NCBI GenBank assembly: GCA_905479065.1
Contig: CAJQLB010000002.1
Coordinates: forward strand, 1 to 64,000
Length of the DNA: 64,000 nucleotides
Direction of reading: 5' to 3'
DNA from: an uncultured Flavobacteriaceae bacterium
Lineage (GTDB): Bacteria > Bacteroidota > Bacteroidia > Flavobacteriales > Flavobacteriaceae
In this document: one piece after another, positions 53,428-61,928 of the stretch
How positions within the stretch are numbered: position 1 is the first letter of the stretch
Layout: each line of letters starts with the position of its first letter
Notes under the pieces: model-generated
What the model was told of the DNA's origin: nothing
Database searches by the model: none
The model's input: only the letters and a program-made list of their open reading frames with translations
Position numbers and translations under genes: made by a program

Positions 53428-53889
53428 TCAAGAACTCATTTTAACTTTTAAGGTCCATTGAAAATTAAAATTGGAGACCTCTATATTTTGAGAATTTATT
53501 CCTTTAGAATTTAGCCAGATCGTCTGCCCCTCACCAGTCTTAATAGCTTTTGCAATAGTAGCGTCTATTTCGTGTCCTTGATTACAAGAAAAAGATATGA
53601 GCCCTTTTGCCTTTTTGCTAAATGTAGCATCATTTTTTAATACCAACATTGAAATATCTTTACCACTCTGATGGATTTTATTCATAACTAAAGCGCCTGT
53701 TGATAATTCTGCAGCCATACCTTGAACTGCCCAAAACATGGATTTAAATGGATTTTGATTTATCCATTTATATTTTACAGCTACAATACAGCTTTGAGAA
53801 TTAATAGATTTTACACGAACTCCTGAAATAAAGACTAAGGGTAATTTAAAAATATTAAAGACATTGATTTTTTTAGGAGTCAAAAACAT
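53428..53889 (-). CDS. DUF4442 hotdog-fold protein
   Basis: A 153-residue protein of the DUF4442 group, related to hotdog-fold thioesterases such as PaaI. Visible segments: LPLVFISGVRVKSINSQSCI, WINQNPFKSMFWAVQGMAAE, STGALVMNKIHQSGKDISML and a late IWLNSKGINSQNIEVSNFNF. The FKSMFWAVQGMAAE helix fits the central hotdog helix. Possible acyl-CoA thioesterase; unproven. It stands alone. Confidence 0.8.
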   Translation of the reverse strand: MFLTPKKINVFNIFKLPLVFISGVRVKSINSQSCIVAVKYKWINQNPFKSMFWAVQGMAAELSTGALVMNKIHQSGKDISMLVLKNDATFSKKAKGLISFSCNQGHEIDATIAKAIKTGEGQTIWLNSKGINSQNIEVSNFNFQWTLKVKMSS

Positions 53890-54226
53890 AAAAGAAAATT
53901 TTCATAAAATTATTGAAAATAAATGACTTTATGATTGTTAAATAAATGTTAATATTTAGTACTATGTATTGCATAATACCTTTTTTTATATATATATTTG
54001 TAAAGTCTAATATGTAAACTCAATAATAATGAATTTCTCTTCTAACAATACTTCGAAAATGACTCGACAATTACTATTTAGTAGCTTGTCATTTTTTTTA
54101 AACTCATGGTAAATAAAGAAACTTAAACAGCAATTATCCGTGGTAAATTTGAGACACCAAAAGGTGTTTTCATGTTGCTGCTGTCGGTATTACTCTGACA
54201 AAAAAACATATTAAACAATGCAATAG
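53890..54226. other. Intergenic region upstream of the PadR gene
   Basis: A 337-base AT-rich region. It holds a small hairpin ACACC-AAAA-GGTGT (54154-54167) and a 27-codon frame at 54029-54112 (start MNFSSNNTSKMTRQ) that I do not regard as a gene. A TATATTTG at about 53994 could be a -7 element. Nothing else is clear. Confidence 0.45.
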
Positions 54227-54568
54227 ATGAAGATAGAAAACACAAAAGCTCAAATGCGAAAAGGTGTATTGGAGTACTGTATATTATCCGTTCTTGAAAA
54301 TAATGACGCTTATGTTGCTGAGATCCTCAACACACTCAAAGATGCGAAAATGCTCGTTGTTGAAGGAACCATATATCCATTATTAACACGTCTAAAAAAT
54401 GCTGGCCTGCTAGGTTACCGGTGGGAAGAATCAACATCTGGGCCACCGAGAAAGTATTACGGTTTAACAGAGACGGGGAAATTATTTTTAAATGAGTTAA
54501 ATACTACTTGGAGCGAATTACAAAATGCTGTCAATTTAGTAACTAGTAAAAACAATAAGAATGAATAA
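54227..54568 (+). CDS. PadR-family transcriptional regulator
   Basis: A 113-residue winged-helix regulator of the short PadR-s2 type: KAQMRKGVLEYCILSVLEN, DAYVAEILNTLKDAKMLVVE, GTIYPLLTRLKNAGLLGYRW and PPRKYYGLTETGKLFLNEL. Members of this type often repress their own operon. It overlaps the PspC gene by eight bases, so the pair is coupled. Confidence 0.94.
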   Translation: MKIENTKAQMRKGVLEYCILSVLENNDAYVAEILNTLKDAKMLVVEGTIYPLLTRLKNAGLLGYRWEESTSGPPRKYYGLTETGKLFLNELNTTWSELQNAVNLVTSKNNKNE

Positions 54569-56303
54569 AACAATCAACATAAATTTAGCAGGTACCTTTT
54601 TTCACATTGACGAAGACGCCTTTCAAAAGTTACAGAGATATCTGGAGGCTATTAAAAATTCTTTGACTACCACGCAAGGACAAACAGAGATATTAGCTGA
54701 TATCGAAGCTCGTATTGCAGAACTTTTTGGAGAACGAGTAATTCATGAAAGACAGGTAGTCTCGTTAAACGAAGTTGAGGAAATCATCAATATTATGGGA
54801 CAACCTGAAGACTATATTGTTGACGAAGAAATTTTTGACGATGAACCCACAGGTAACCCAAATAATACAAACAATAACTCTTCGCGGAAATTATTTCGAG
54901 ATACCGGTAATGCCTATATCGGTGGTGTATCATCTGGTCTTGCATATTATTTTGGGGTGGATCCTCTGTGGATTAGAATATTATGGGTGTTTTTATTTTT
55001 TGGTTTTGGAACGGGAATTCTTCTTTACATCTTATTGTGGATATTAATGCCTGCTGCCAAAACAACTGCTGATAAATTAGCGATGTCAGGCAAACCCATA
55101 AATATTTCCAATATTGAGGAAAAAGTAAAAGAAGGGTTTAGCAATGTAAAAGGTAGTTTTGACGATGTTGCAGATCGTATTTCAAATGCCAACTACGATG
55201 ATGTAAACCAAAAGGTAAAAGATAAATCTCGATCTTTTTTTGATACATTGAGAAAAATAATCAAGTTCATTTTTACAATTTTTTCAAAATTTATTGGGGT
55301 TATTTTGATTATCATGGGGGCATCGACATTAATTGGGCTTACTATTGGCTTGTTTACGGTTGGGGTAGCGGATTTATTCAATTTTCCAAGTATTGATTTT
55401 GCCAATGCTCTAAACTCAACAAATTTACAGTTATGGCTAGTCTCTACAATTGCATTATTTGCTGTTGGTATTCCATTTTTCTACATTTTAATCCTTGGTT
55501 TAAAAATACTTTCAAAAAATATCAAATCACTAGGGAATATTACAAACTTTACACTCCTTGGTATTTGGTTAGCGTCCATCATTACACTGGTCGTTTTTAC
55601 CGTAAAAGAAATTAATGAACATATCTATACAGAGAGTGTGACTGTAAAAACAGAATTAGCTGTAACGAGCAAGGACACGTTGTATGTAAAAATGTCAGAC
55701 AATGTAAATAACTATCGTTCGAGCTCAAGCCCATTGTATAGAAATGGAGATGATTTTAAAATTATCATGACCAATGACAGTATTAGAAAACTTTATAATA
55801 CGGATGTTCGATTGATTTTCAGATCCTCGAAAGAATCATTGACAACAATTAGTGTTGAAAAGATTGCCAATGGAAGTGATTTTCAGACAGCAAAACAACG
55901 AGCAAAAAATATTGATTATAATTATGATTTTACTAACGGGAACTTAGAACTCGACCCATTTCTTTTGACAAGTTTTGAAGATAAATTTAGTAATCAACGC
56001 ATCAAAATAACTATTTACATTCCAGAGGGAGCCATTGTGTGGACTGATGAGAACACCTATTCATTTCACAGAAACACACGAGAATACAAAGATATTTTGG
56101 ATAATGGATTTGAGGAGCATTTTCTTGAAGTCACCAAAAATGACGTTTTATGTTTAGACTGTTCTAAAAGATCAAAATATAATATAAATATGGATATCAA
56201 CATGGGAGATTCAAGTATTAAAATAAACGGAGATAGCTTAAGATTAGATACTCCCAAAGTACCAACTACACCGGGGGTACCAGCAAAAACAAAAAACAAT
56301 TAA
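54561..56303 (+). CDS. PspC-domain membrane protein with HAAS-like N-terminus
   Basis: A 580-residue protein. The N-terminus (about 1-90) has a PadR-associated HAAS-like helical region (FQKLQRYLEAIKNSL, ILADIEARIAELFGERV, EEIINIMGQPEDYIVD). A PspC domain follows at about 105-170 (KLFRDTGNAYIGGVSSGLAY, YFGVDPLWIRILWVFLFFGF). Then come a soluble linker, four or so membrane helices (about 230-360) and a beta-rich exported C-terminal part with a CLDC motif, ending in a Pro-rich tail. PspC proteins serve envelope stress responses. Regulation by the upstream PadR gene is likely. Confidence 0.9.
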   Translation: MNKTININLAGTFFHIDEDAFQKLQRYLEAIKNSLTTTQGQTEILADIEARIAELFGERVIHERQVVSLNEVEEIINIMGQPEDYIVDEEIFDDEPTGNPNNTNNNSSRKLFRDTGNAYIGGVSSGLAYYFGVDPLWIRILWVFLFFGFGTGILLYILLWILMPAAKTTADKLAMSGKPINISNIEEKVKEGFSNVKGSFDDVADRISNANYDDVNQKVKDKSRSFFDTLRKIIKFIFTIFSKFIGVILIIMGASTLIGLTIGLFTVGVADLFNFPSIDFANALNSTNLQLWLVSTIALFAVGIPFFYILILGLKILSKNIKSLGNITNFTLLGIWLASIITLVVFTVKEINEHIYTESVTVKTELAVTSKDTLYVKMSDNVNNYRSSSSPLYRNGDDFKIIMTNDSIRKLYNTDVRLIFRSSKESLTTISVEKIANGSDFQTAKQRAKNIDYNYDFTNGNLELDPFLLTSFEDKFSNQRIKITIYIPEGAIVWTDENTYSFHRNTREYKDILDNGFEEHFLEVTKNDVLCLDCSKRSKYNINMDINMGDSSIKINGDSLRLDTPKVPTTPGVPAKTKNN

Positions 56304-56440
56304 AATATATAACAAAATTAGCCTAAACTAATTATATCCATAAAGCTTGATACTTTACTACGTCAAACAAGATAAAAGTAAGAAAGTCATTAATGACATT
56401 ACACTATGATAACTCTGTTAAAAATAATAATTACCATCAT

Positions 56441-56480
56441 TATCATACTTTTAAATTACTCATAATTTGAAAGTATGATA
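56441..56480. repeat. 18-bp inverted repeat with four-base loop
   Basis: TATCATACTTTTAAATTA, loop CTCA, then the reverse complement with one change that gives a G-T pair in the plus-strand RNA. It sits between convergent pspC-like and trxB genes. The plus-strand RNA hairpin is the better one, so it may end or protect the pspC mRNA, although no T run follows. Confidence 0.65.
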
Positions 56481-56539
56481 CTCCTCTTAAAATTGTCTAT
56501 CCGCATTGTATAACTATCAAGATTCTATCAATCACCTTT

Positions 56540-57493
56540 CTAAAGAGCAGTTTTCGAGGCCAACCAACGCTCAGCGTCCAATGCAGCCATACAACCTGTT
56601 CCAGCAGCAGTTACAGCCTGTCTGTAAACATGATCTGCAGCGTCACCGGATACGAAAACGCCCGGAACATTGGTTTTGGAAGTTCCGGGAGTATTGATAA
56701 TATAACCTGTCTCGTCTAAATTCAAAAATTCTTGGAAAATACCGGTATTTGGCTGATGTCCAATAGCAACAAAAAAACCTGTGGCAATGATATCATGTTT
56801 TTCATTTGTTAAATTATTAAAAACACGAACTCCTGTTACGACCTGACCATCTCCTAATACTTCATCAGTTTCAGTATTAAAGAGTATGTCGATATTTTCA
56901 GTATTCTTGACGCGATTTGCCATTATTTTTGACGCTCTAAATTGATCCCTTCTAACCAGCATCGTAACTTTCGTGCATAACTTCGATAAATAATGGGCCT
57001 CTTCACATGCGGAATCTCCTGCACCTACAATCACTACTTCTTGATTACGATAGAAAAAGCCATCACAAACAGCGCAAGCAGATACACCACCACCTAACTT
57101 TAAATACTTCTGCTCAGAGTCTAAACCTAAGTATTTTGCAGATGCTCCAGTGGAAATAATTACAGTTTCACAGTGAATTTCTTTTACGTCATTTACCCAC
57201 ACTTTATGGACATCTGCTGAGAAATCTACCTTCGTAATCCAACCGTCTCGAACATCTGTTTCAAAACGCTCAGCTTGTTTTTGTAATTCAATCATCATTT
57301 CCGGTCCCGTAACTCCCTCAGGATATCCTGGGAAATTTTCTACTTCATTGGTTGTGGTCAATTGACCTCCCGGTTGAGTTCCTTGATAAAGAATTGGACT
57401 CATATTAGCCCTTGCTGCATAAATAGCAGCGGTATATCCAGCTGGACCAGAACCAATAATTAAACATTTTACTTTCTCTATTTGATCAGACAT
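56540..57493 (-). CDS. trxB: Thioredoxin-disulfide reductase
   Basis: A 317-residue FAD/NADPH enzyme that keeps thioredoxin reduced. It has the FAD motif CLIIGSGPAGYTAAIYAARA, the redox pair CAVC at Cys140/Cys143 (GVSACAVCDGFFYRN), the NADPH motif VVIVGAGDSACEEAHYLSKL and the C-terminal FAD motif GVFVSGDAADHVYRQAVTAA. ATG at 57493 chosen over a TTG 42 bases upstream. A CAAAAGTA at 57514-57521 reads on the minus strand as a TACTTTTG -7 element. Confidence 0.97.
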   Translation of the reverse strand: MSDQIEKVKCLIIGSGPAGYTAAIYAARANMSPILYQGTQPGGQLTTTNEVENFPGYPEGVTGPEMMIELQKQAERFETDVRDGWITKVDFSADVHKVWVNDVKEIHCETVIISTGASAKYLGLDSEQKYLKLGGGVSACAVCDGFFYRNQEVVIVGAGDSACEEAHYLSKLCTKVTMLVRRDQFRASKIMANRVKNTENIDILFNTETDEVLGDGQVVTGVRVFNNLTNEKHDIIATGFFVAIGHQPNTGIFQEFLNLDETGYIINTPGTSKTNVPGVFVSGDAADHVYRQAVTAAGTGCMAALDAERWLASKTAL

Positions 57494-57580
57494 ATCTTTG
57501 AATTTTAATGAAACAAAAGTAGGACTTTTGGCCAAAATGATACTTAGAAGTTATTAACAGTTTAGATGAGAAAATATTAC

Positions 57581-57616
57581 TTAAAAACAAAAGCTCAACG
57601 GTAGTTGAGCTTTTTG
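57581..57616 (-). terminator. Terminator after tRNA-Pro
   Basis: AAAAGCTCAAC (57589-57599), loop GGTA, GTTGAGCTTTT (57604-57614). Read on the minus strand, it ends in TTTTGTTTTT right after the tRNA-Pro gene. Confidence 0.82.
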
Positions 57617-57618
57617 TG

Positions 57619-57693
57619 TCGGGGTGGCAGGATTCGAACCTGCGACCTCCGCGTCCCAAACGCGGCGCGATAACCGGGCTACGCTACACCCCG
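57619..57693 (-). tRNA. tRNA-Pro (anticodon TGG)
   Basis: A 75-base cloverleaf on the minus strand. Acceptor CGGGGTG pairs with CACCCCG; the anticodon stem CCGCG/CGCGG encloses loop TTTGGGA with anticodon TGG; the T-arm has GGTTCGAATCC. CCA is not encoded. Confidence 0.97.
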
Positions 57694-57786
57694 AAATGAT
57701 TATCAAAATTCAAGCTGCAAATATAATGTTTTTATATATATCCCAATAATATTATTCTTAAATTTATACGCATCAATACTAAAATT

Positions 57787-58887
57787 ATGAAATCAAATTT
57801 AATCTGTTTAATAAGCCTATTATGCTTTATTTCGTGCGCTCAAAAAAAATCCAAAACACCCTCTAATTACACATACGAGATCGTAGTACCTGACATAAAT
57901 ATTCCTTGGGGATTCGCATTTCTACCGGATAATTCAATACTCATAACTGAAAAGAGTGGAGTGCTTATTCATTTTAAAAATGATTCTAAATCCTTCATAA
58001 AAGAATTACCCGAAATAATTGTTCAAGGACAAGGTGGATTAATGGACATAGAACTACATCCTAATTATCCCGAAAATGGTTGGGTATACATATCTTATGC
58101 TTCATCAGATGGCACAGGAAAAGGTGCGAACACAGCCATAATGCGATTTAAAATTCAGAATAAAACTGCTATTGAAAAGCAACTTCTTTATAAAGCAACT
58201 CCAAATAGCGGTCGGGGTCAACATTTTGGGTCAAGATTAGAATTTGATAATGACGGTTTTCTATATTTTTCAATTGGAGATCGTGGAAATAGAGATATTA
58301 ACCCACAAAATATTGAGAGAGATTGTGGAAAAATATATCGTTTATTAGACAATGGGAATATTCCTATTGACAATCCTTTTGTCAAAGATAGAAATGCAAA
58401 AAAAGCCATCTTCTCTTACGGTCATAGAAATCCTCAAGGAATGGTCAAACATCCTACAACGGGAAAAATTTGGGTGCATGAGCATGGCCCTCGTGGTGGA
58501 GACGAAATAAATATAATTGCATCAGGGAAAAATTATGGTTGGCCAATTATTAGTTACGGGATAAATTACAGTGGAACTAAATTTACAAATTTGACAACAT
58601 TAGATGGTATGGAACAACCCATTCATTATTGGAAGCCATCAATAGCTCCAAGCGGCATGGAATTTATAACAAGTGATGTTTACCCTGAATGGAAAGGAAA
58701 TCTCATGGTAGGAGCCTTAAAATTTCAATATTTAAATCGTTGTATTATTAAAAACAATAAAGTTATCGAAGAAGAAAAATTGTTAGAGGGACTTGGACGA
58801 GTGAGATCTGTCAAACAAGGTAACGACGGATATCTTTATGTAGGTATTGAAAATGTTGGAATTGTTAAAATAATTCCCAAGAAATAG
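57787..58887 (+). CDS. PQQ-dependent soluble aldose dehydrogenase-like lipoprotein
   Basis: A 366-residue predicted lipoprotein (MKSNLICLISLLCFISCAQK, Cys17). The body is the six-bladed propeller of soluble glucose/aldose sugar dehydrogenases (GdhB, YliI): IPWGFAFLPDNSILITEKSG, GQGGLMDIELHPNYPENGWV, RGQHFGSRLEFDNDGFLYFS with the likely catalytic His, GDRGNRDINPQNIERDCGKI and HRNPQGMVKHPTTGKIWVHE plus HGPRGGDEIN. It oxidizes sugars with PQQ in the envelope. No PQQ synthesis genes are in the window. Confidence 0.92.
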   Translation: MKSNLICLISLLCFISCAQKKSKTPSNYTYEIVVPDINIPWGFAFLPDNSILITEKSGVLIHFKNDSKSFIKELPEIIVQGQGGLMDIELHPNYPENGWVYISYASSDGTGKGANTAIMRFKIQNKTAIEKQLLYKATPNSGRGQHFGSRLEFDNDGFLYFSIGDRGNRDINPQNIERDCGKIYRLLDNGNIPIDNPFVKDRNAKKAIFSYGHRNPQGMVKHPTTGKIWVHEHGPRGGDEINIIASGKNYGWPIISYGINYSGTKFTNLTTLDGMEQPIHYWKPSIAPSGMEFITSDVYPEWKGNLMVGALKFQYLNRCIIKNNKVIEEEKLLEGLGRVRSVKQGNDGYLYVGIENVGIVKIIPKK

Positions 58888-58923
58888 TCTTATGTTTGTA
58901 GCAACTAATCTATTAAATTACAC

Positions 58924-59529
58924 ATGCTAATCATTGGTATTGCTGGAGGTACAGGGTGCGGTAAAACAACCGTTGTAAACCAAATTTTAAATGAATTACC
59001 TGAAGGAGAGGTTGGCGTTATTTCCCAAGATTCTTACTACAAGGATACAACGCATTTAGATTACAAAGAACGTGTTAAAATAAATTTTGATCATCCCAGA
59101 TCCATCGATTTTGATTTATTAACAGCACACCTTAAAGATTTAAAAAACAATAAACCCATAAACCAACCAGTATATTCATTTATCGAGCACAACAGAACAG
59201 GAGATACGATTAAAACAACACCTCGAAAAGTGATCATTGTTGAAGGTATTTTAATTTTGACAAATCCTGAATTGAGAGATTTATTTGATATTAAAATATT
59301 TGTCCATGCGGATAGTGATGAAAGATTAATAAGAAGATTAAAACGTGATACATCGGAGCGTGGAAGAGATTTGGACGAAGTTTTACTGAGGTATCAATCA
59401 ACCTTGAAACCAATGCATCAACAATTTATTGAACCGATGAAAGAATATGCCGATCTTATTATTCCAAACAATAAATACAATACTGTTGCTATTAATATTG
59501 TAAAGACCATTATAAACGAGAGACTTTAA
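58924..59529 (+). CDS. udk: Uridine kinase
   Basis: A 201-residue enzyme that phosphorylates uridine and cytidine in pyrimidine salvage. The P-loop is GIAGGTGCGKTTVV, followed by the signature SQDSYYKDTTHLDYKERVKI and NFDHPRSIDFDLL, and VIIVEGILILTNPELRDLFD. The lid is RRLKRDTSERGRDLDEVLLR. It is first in a tight run with the DivIC-like gene (one base apart) and the mutase genes. Confidence 0.95.
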   Translation: MLIIGIAGGTGCGKTTVVNQILNELPEGEVGVISQDSYYKDTTHLDYKERVKINFDHPRSIDFDLLTAHLKDLKNNKPINQPVYSFIEHNRTGDTIKTTPRKVIIVEGILILTNPELRDLFDIKIFVHADSDERLIRRLKRDTSERGRDLDEVLLRYQSTLKPMHQQFIEPMKEYADLIIPNNKYNTVAINIVKTIINERL

Positions 59530-59530
59530 A

Positions 59531-59866
59531 ATGACTTTTTTTAATTCAAAATACAAGTTTCTCTTTCGGCCCTTCAAAAATATATTTCTATTAATAAGTT
59601 TGGTATTTTTAATTTGGATGCTTTTTTTTGATAGTAATTCATGGATGATTCATCACGAACTAAACCAAGATTTGAAAAAATTAGAAGATGAAAAAAATTA
59701 CTACAACCAAGAAATTAAAAAAGACCTTATCGAAATAAAAAAATTGAGCTCAGATGAAGGGTTAGAAAAGTTTGCGAGAGAAGAGTACCATATGAAAAAA
59801 AGTGATGAAGACATTTACATCATTGAGTACGAGGATAGCATAAGAAAACAGAAAGGAGATGACTAA
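59531..59866 (+). CDS. Septum formation initiator family protein (FtsB/DivIC-like)
   Basis: A 111-residue bitopic membrane protein. A short cytoplasmic start precedes one membrane helix (NIFLLISLVFLIWMLFF), then a periplasmic coiled coil (MIHHELNQDLKKLEDEKNYY, NQEIKKDLIEIKKL) and the family's GLEKFAREEYHMKKSDEDIY. FtsB/DivIC links the cell-division proteins FtsL and FtsQ. The gene overlaps the mutA start by eight bases; this udk-divIC-mutA order is common in Flavobacteriia as I recall it. Confidence 0.9.
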   Translation: MTFFNSKYKFLFRPFKNIFLLISLVFLIWMLFFDSNSWMIHHELNQDLKKLEDEKNYYNQEIKKDLIEIKKLSSDEGLEKFAREEYHMKKSDEDIYIIEYEDSIRKQKGDD

Positions 59867-61238
59867 ATCATTATTTGATGACTTCAATTCAGTTTCTGCG
59901 AAAGCATGGAAGCAAAAAATACAATTAGACCTTCAAGGTGAAGAGTATCAAAATATCATCTGGAAATCTCCAGAGGGTATTGATGTCAAGCCCTTTTATA
60001 CTCTTGAGGATTTACAGGATTTTTCACATGACATAAACATGCCGAATTCATGGTCAATTTGTGAAACGATTTACACTAAAAGTGGTGAAGATGCAAATGC
60101 TAAAGCATTGTATTCACTGTCAAAAGGCTCTGATAGTTTAAAATTTATCATACCGAACACAGCGGTTTCAGTTTCTGAAATGCTACAAGGCATCGACACC
60201 TCATCAACTCATGTTTATGCTGACTTATCTTTTTTAGATGCGTCATTTATCATAAATAATTGGAGAGATCACAACATTAACTTTAATATTGACATTATTG
60301 GTAATCTCACTAGATCAGGAAATTGGTATATTGATTTAAAAAATGACTTCAATCATTTTAAAAACATCGTAAGAAAAACACATCGCATAAGTATAGACGG
60401 TACTGGATATCAAAACGCTGGAGCCAACGTCGCCCAAGAAATTGCTTATGTATTGGCACATACAAATGAATATCTTAATTGCATTTATAACGATGATATT
60501 CTTCGATTACAATTTGAAAAAAAATTAGATGTAACAATACACTTATTTGTAAAAATCGCCGTTGGATCCAACTACTTTTTTGAAATAGCAAAACTAAGGG
60601 CTATTCGCCTACTTATTAATAAATTATGTTTAGAATATCATTTTAAAATTGATCTGTGTTTAGAGGTAACTCCCTCAAAAAGGAATAAAACCTTATATGA
60701 CTACAATACTAATATGATTCGAACAACTACAGAGATTATGAGTGCAATTTTAGGTGGTGCAAATCTCATCAATAACTTAGATTACGATGCGTTATATCAC
60801 AAAAAAAATGAGTTTGGCTCTAGAATTTCAAGAAATCAATTATTAATTTTAAAGCATGAAAGTTATTTTAATTCTGTAAAAAATGCATCAGATGGTGCCT
60901 ATTATATCGAATCATTAACTAATCAATTAGCAAAAAAGTCTTTATTGCTTTTCAAGAAAATTGAAAATAATAAAGGGTTTATTTCTCAGCTATTTAAAGG
61001 AACCATTCAGCGTAAGATAAAAGAAAGCGCAACGAAAGAACAACATTCATTTGATAATAATACAGAAATATTGGTAGGTACAAATAAATATCAAAATCCA
61101 AACGATAAGATGCAAAACGAATTAGAATTGTATCCTTTTAAAAAAACTAAAGTCAGAAAAACATTAATTGAGCCCATAATAGAAACAAGACTTAGCGAAA
61201 CCATAGAAAAAGAACGACTTAAAAATGAAAAAAAATAA
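59859..61238 (+). CDS. mutA: Methylmalonyl-CoA mutase small subunit, short form
   Basis: The non-catalytic partner of MutB. The 459-residue protein matches the barrel part of the small subunit (AWKQKIQLDLQGEEYQNIIW, WKSPEGIDVKPFYTLEDL, GYQNAGANVAQEIAYVLAHT, FFEIAKLRAIRLLINKL, GANLINNLDYDALYH). It is about 150 residues shorter than classic small subunits and shows no C-terminal B12-binding domain. It overlaps the DivIC-like gene by eight bases and the following lipoprotein gene by 14. Confidence 0.93.
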   Translation: MTKSLFDDFNSVSAKAWKQKIQLDLQGEEYQNIIWKSPEGIDVKPFYTLEDLQDFSHDINMPNSWSICETIYTKSGEDANAKALYSLSKGSDSLKFIIPNTAVSVSEMLQGIDTSSTHVYADLSFLDASFIINNWRDHNINFNIDIIGNLTRSGNWYIDLKNDFNHFKNIVRKTHRISIDGTGYQNAGANVAQEIAYVLAHTNEYLNCIYNDDILRLQFEKKLDVTIHLFVKIAVGSNYFFEIAKLRAIRLLINKLCLEYHFKIDLCLEVTPSKRNKTLYDYNTNMIRTTTEIMSAILGGANLINNLDYDALYHKKNEFGSRISRNQLLILKHESYFNSVKNASDGAYYIESLTNQLAKKSLLLFKKIENNKGFISQLFKGTIQRKIKESATKEQHSFDNNTEILVGTNKYQNPNDKMQNELELYPFKKTKVRKTLIEPIIETRLSETIEKERLKNEKK

Positions 61239-61926
61239 TCTTATAATTACCACAATTTGTATCTGCCTCATGAGCTGTAACAAACAATCCAATGTAACTT
61301 TTAAGTACCAAGATAATGATGACCTGTTTTCTTGCGAATCAGTTAATATGGATTTAATAAAAGAAGCTAAATATGCCTTTGAGGACTATATTGAAAAACA
61401 TTATTCATTTCAAAACCCAAAATCAGTAGACCAAGGCTATTTCTATTACTGGGAAATTTCAAAATCTCCAACCATACCAGCAGTTGAGTTTGTGAATCCA
61501 CATGTCTTAAAAATTAGAGACGAACTCAAAAAAATTAAAAACTTGTGGCATTTTAATGGTGATATTGCCAGCTTAAACTATGCGCATCCGTTAGTAAAGT
61601 GTCTTGGCGCCAACATGGTCAATCAAGAATTAAAGAATACCTTCAATACTCTTATAGATACGAAAACTTTCAAAGAGCGTGTTTTTTTAGCATTGCTCAA
61701 AAGAGATCCTACAGCGATAAGGAAAGATGTAGGATTGTCTACGTATTTAGCTCTTGATACCTTCTACGCCAGAATTTTAACTCTTGACTTTACTAATCTT
61801 GAAGAGTTACAACAAATCAATGCAAACAGGTATTTTGAAAAACAGAAAAAAGAAATGGGTGAAGAACTTAAAAATGTGACCAAAGATAATTTAATACCTA
61901 TTGATTCTTTAGAAAAATATCGTTAA
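61225..61926 (+). CDS. Lipoprotein of unknown function between mutA and mutB
   Basis: A 233-residue predicted lipoprotein ([20 protein letters not shown], Cys18). The mature part is soluble and mostly helical ([60 protein letters not shown]). No known family is recognized. Its start overlaps mutA by 14 bases and its stop is two bases before the mutB start, so all three are translated as one set, yet a lipoprotein leaves the cytoplasm where the mutase works. Role unknown. Confidence 0.8.
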   Translation: MKKNNLIITTICICLMSCNKQSNVTFKYQDNDDLFSCESVNMDLIKEAKYAFEDYIEKHYSFQNPKSVDQGYFYYWEISKSPTIPAVEFVNPHVLKIRDELKKIKNLWHFNGDIASLNYAHPLVKCLGANMVNQELKNTFNTLIDTKTFKERVFLALLKRDPTAIRKDVGLSTYLALDTFYARILTLDFTNLEELQQINANRYFEKQKKEMGEELKNVTKDNLIPIDSLEKYR

Positions 61927-61928
61927 GC

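Noticed and set aside
54029-54112. 27-codon frame upstream of padR, considered as a leader peptide
   Set aside because: No attenuator-like structure or codon run supports regulation by translation.
54775-55047. 90-codon frame inside the pspC-like gene
   Set aside because: Alternate-frame shadow in the PspC domain region.
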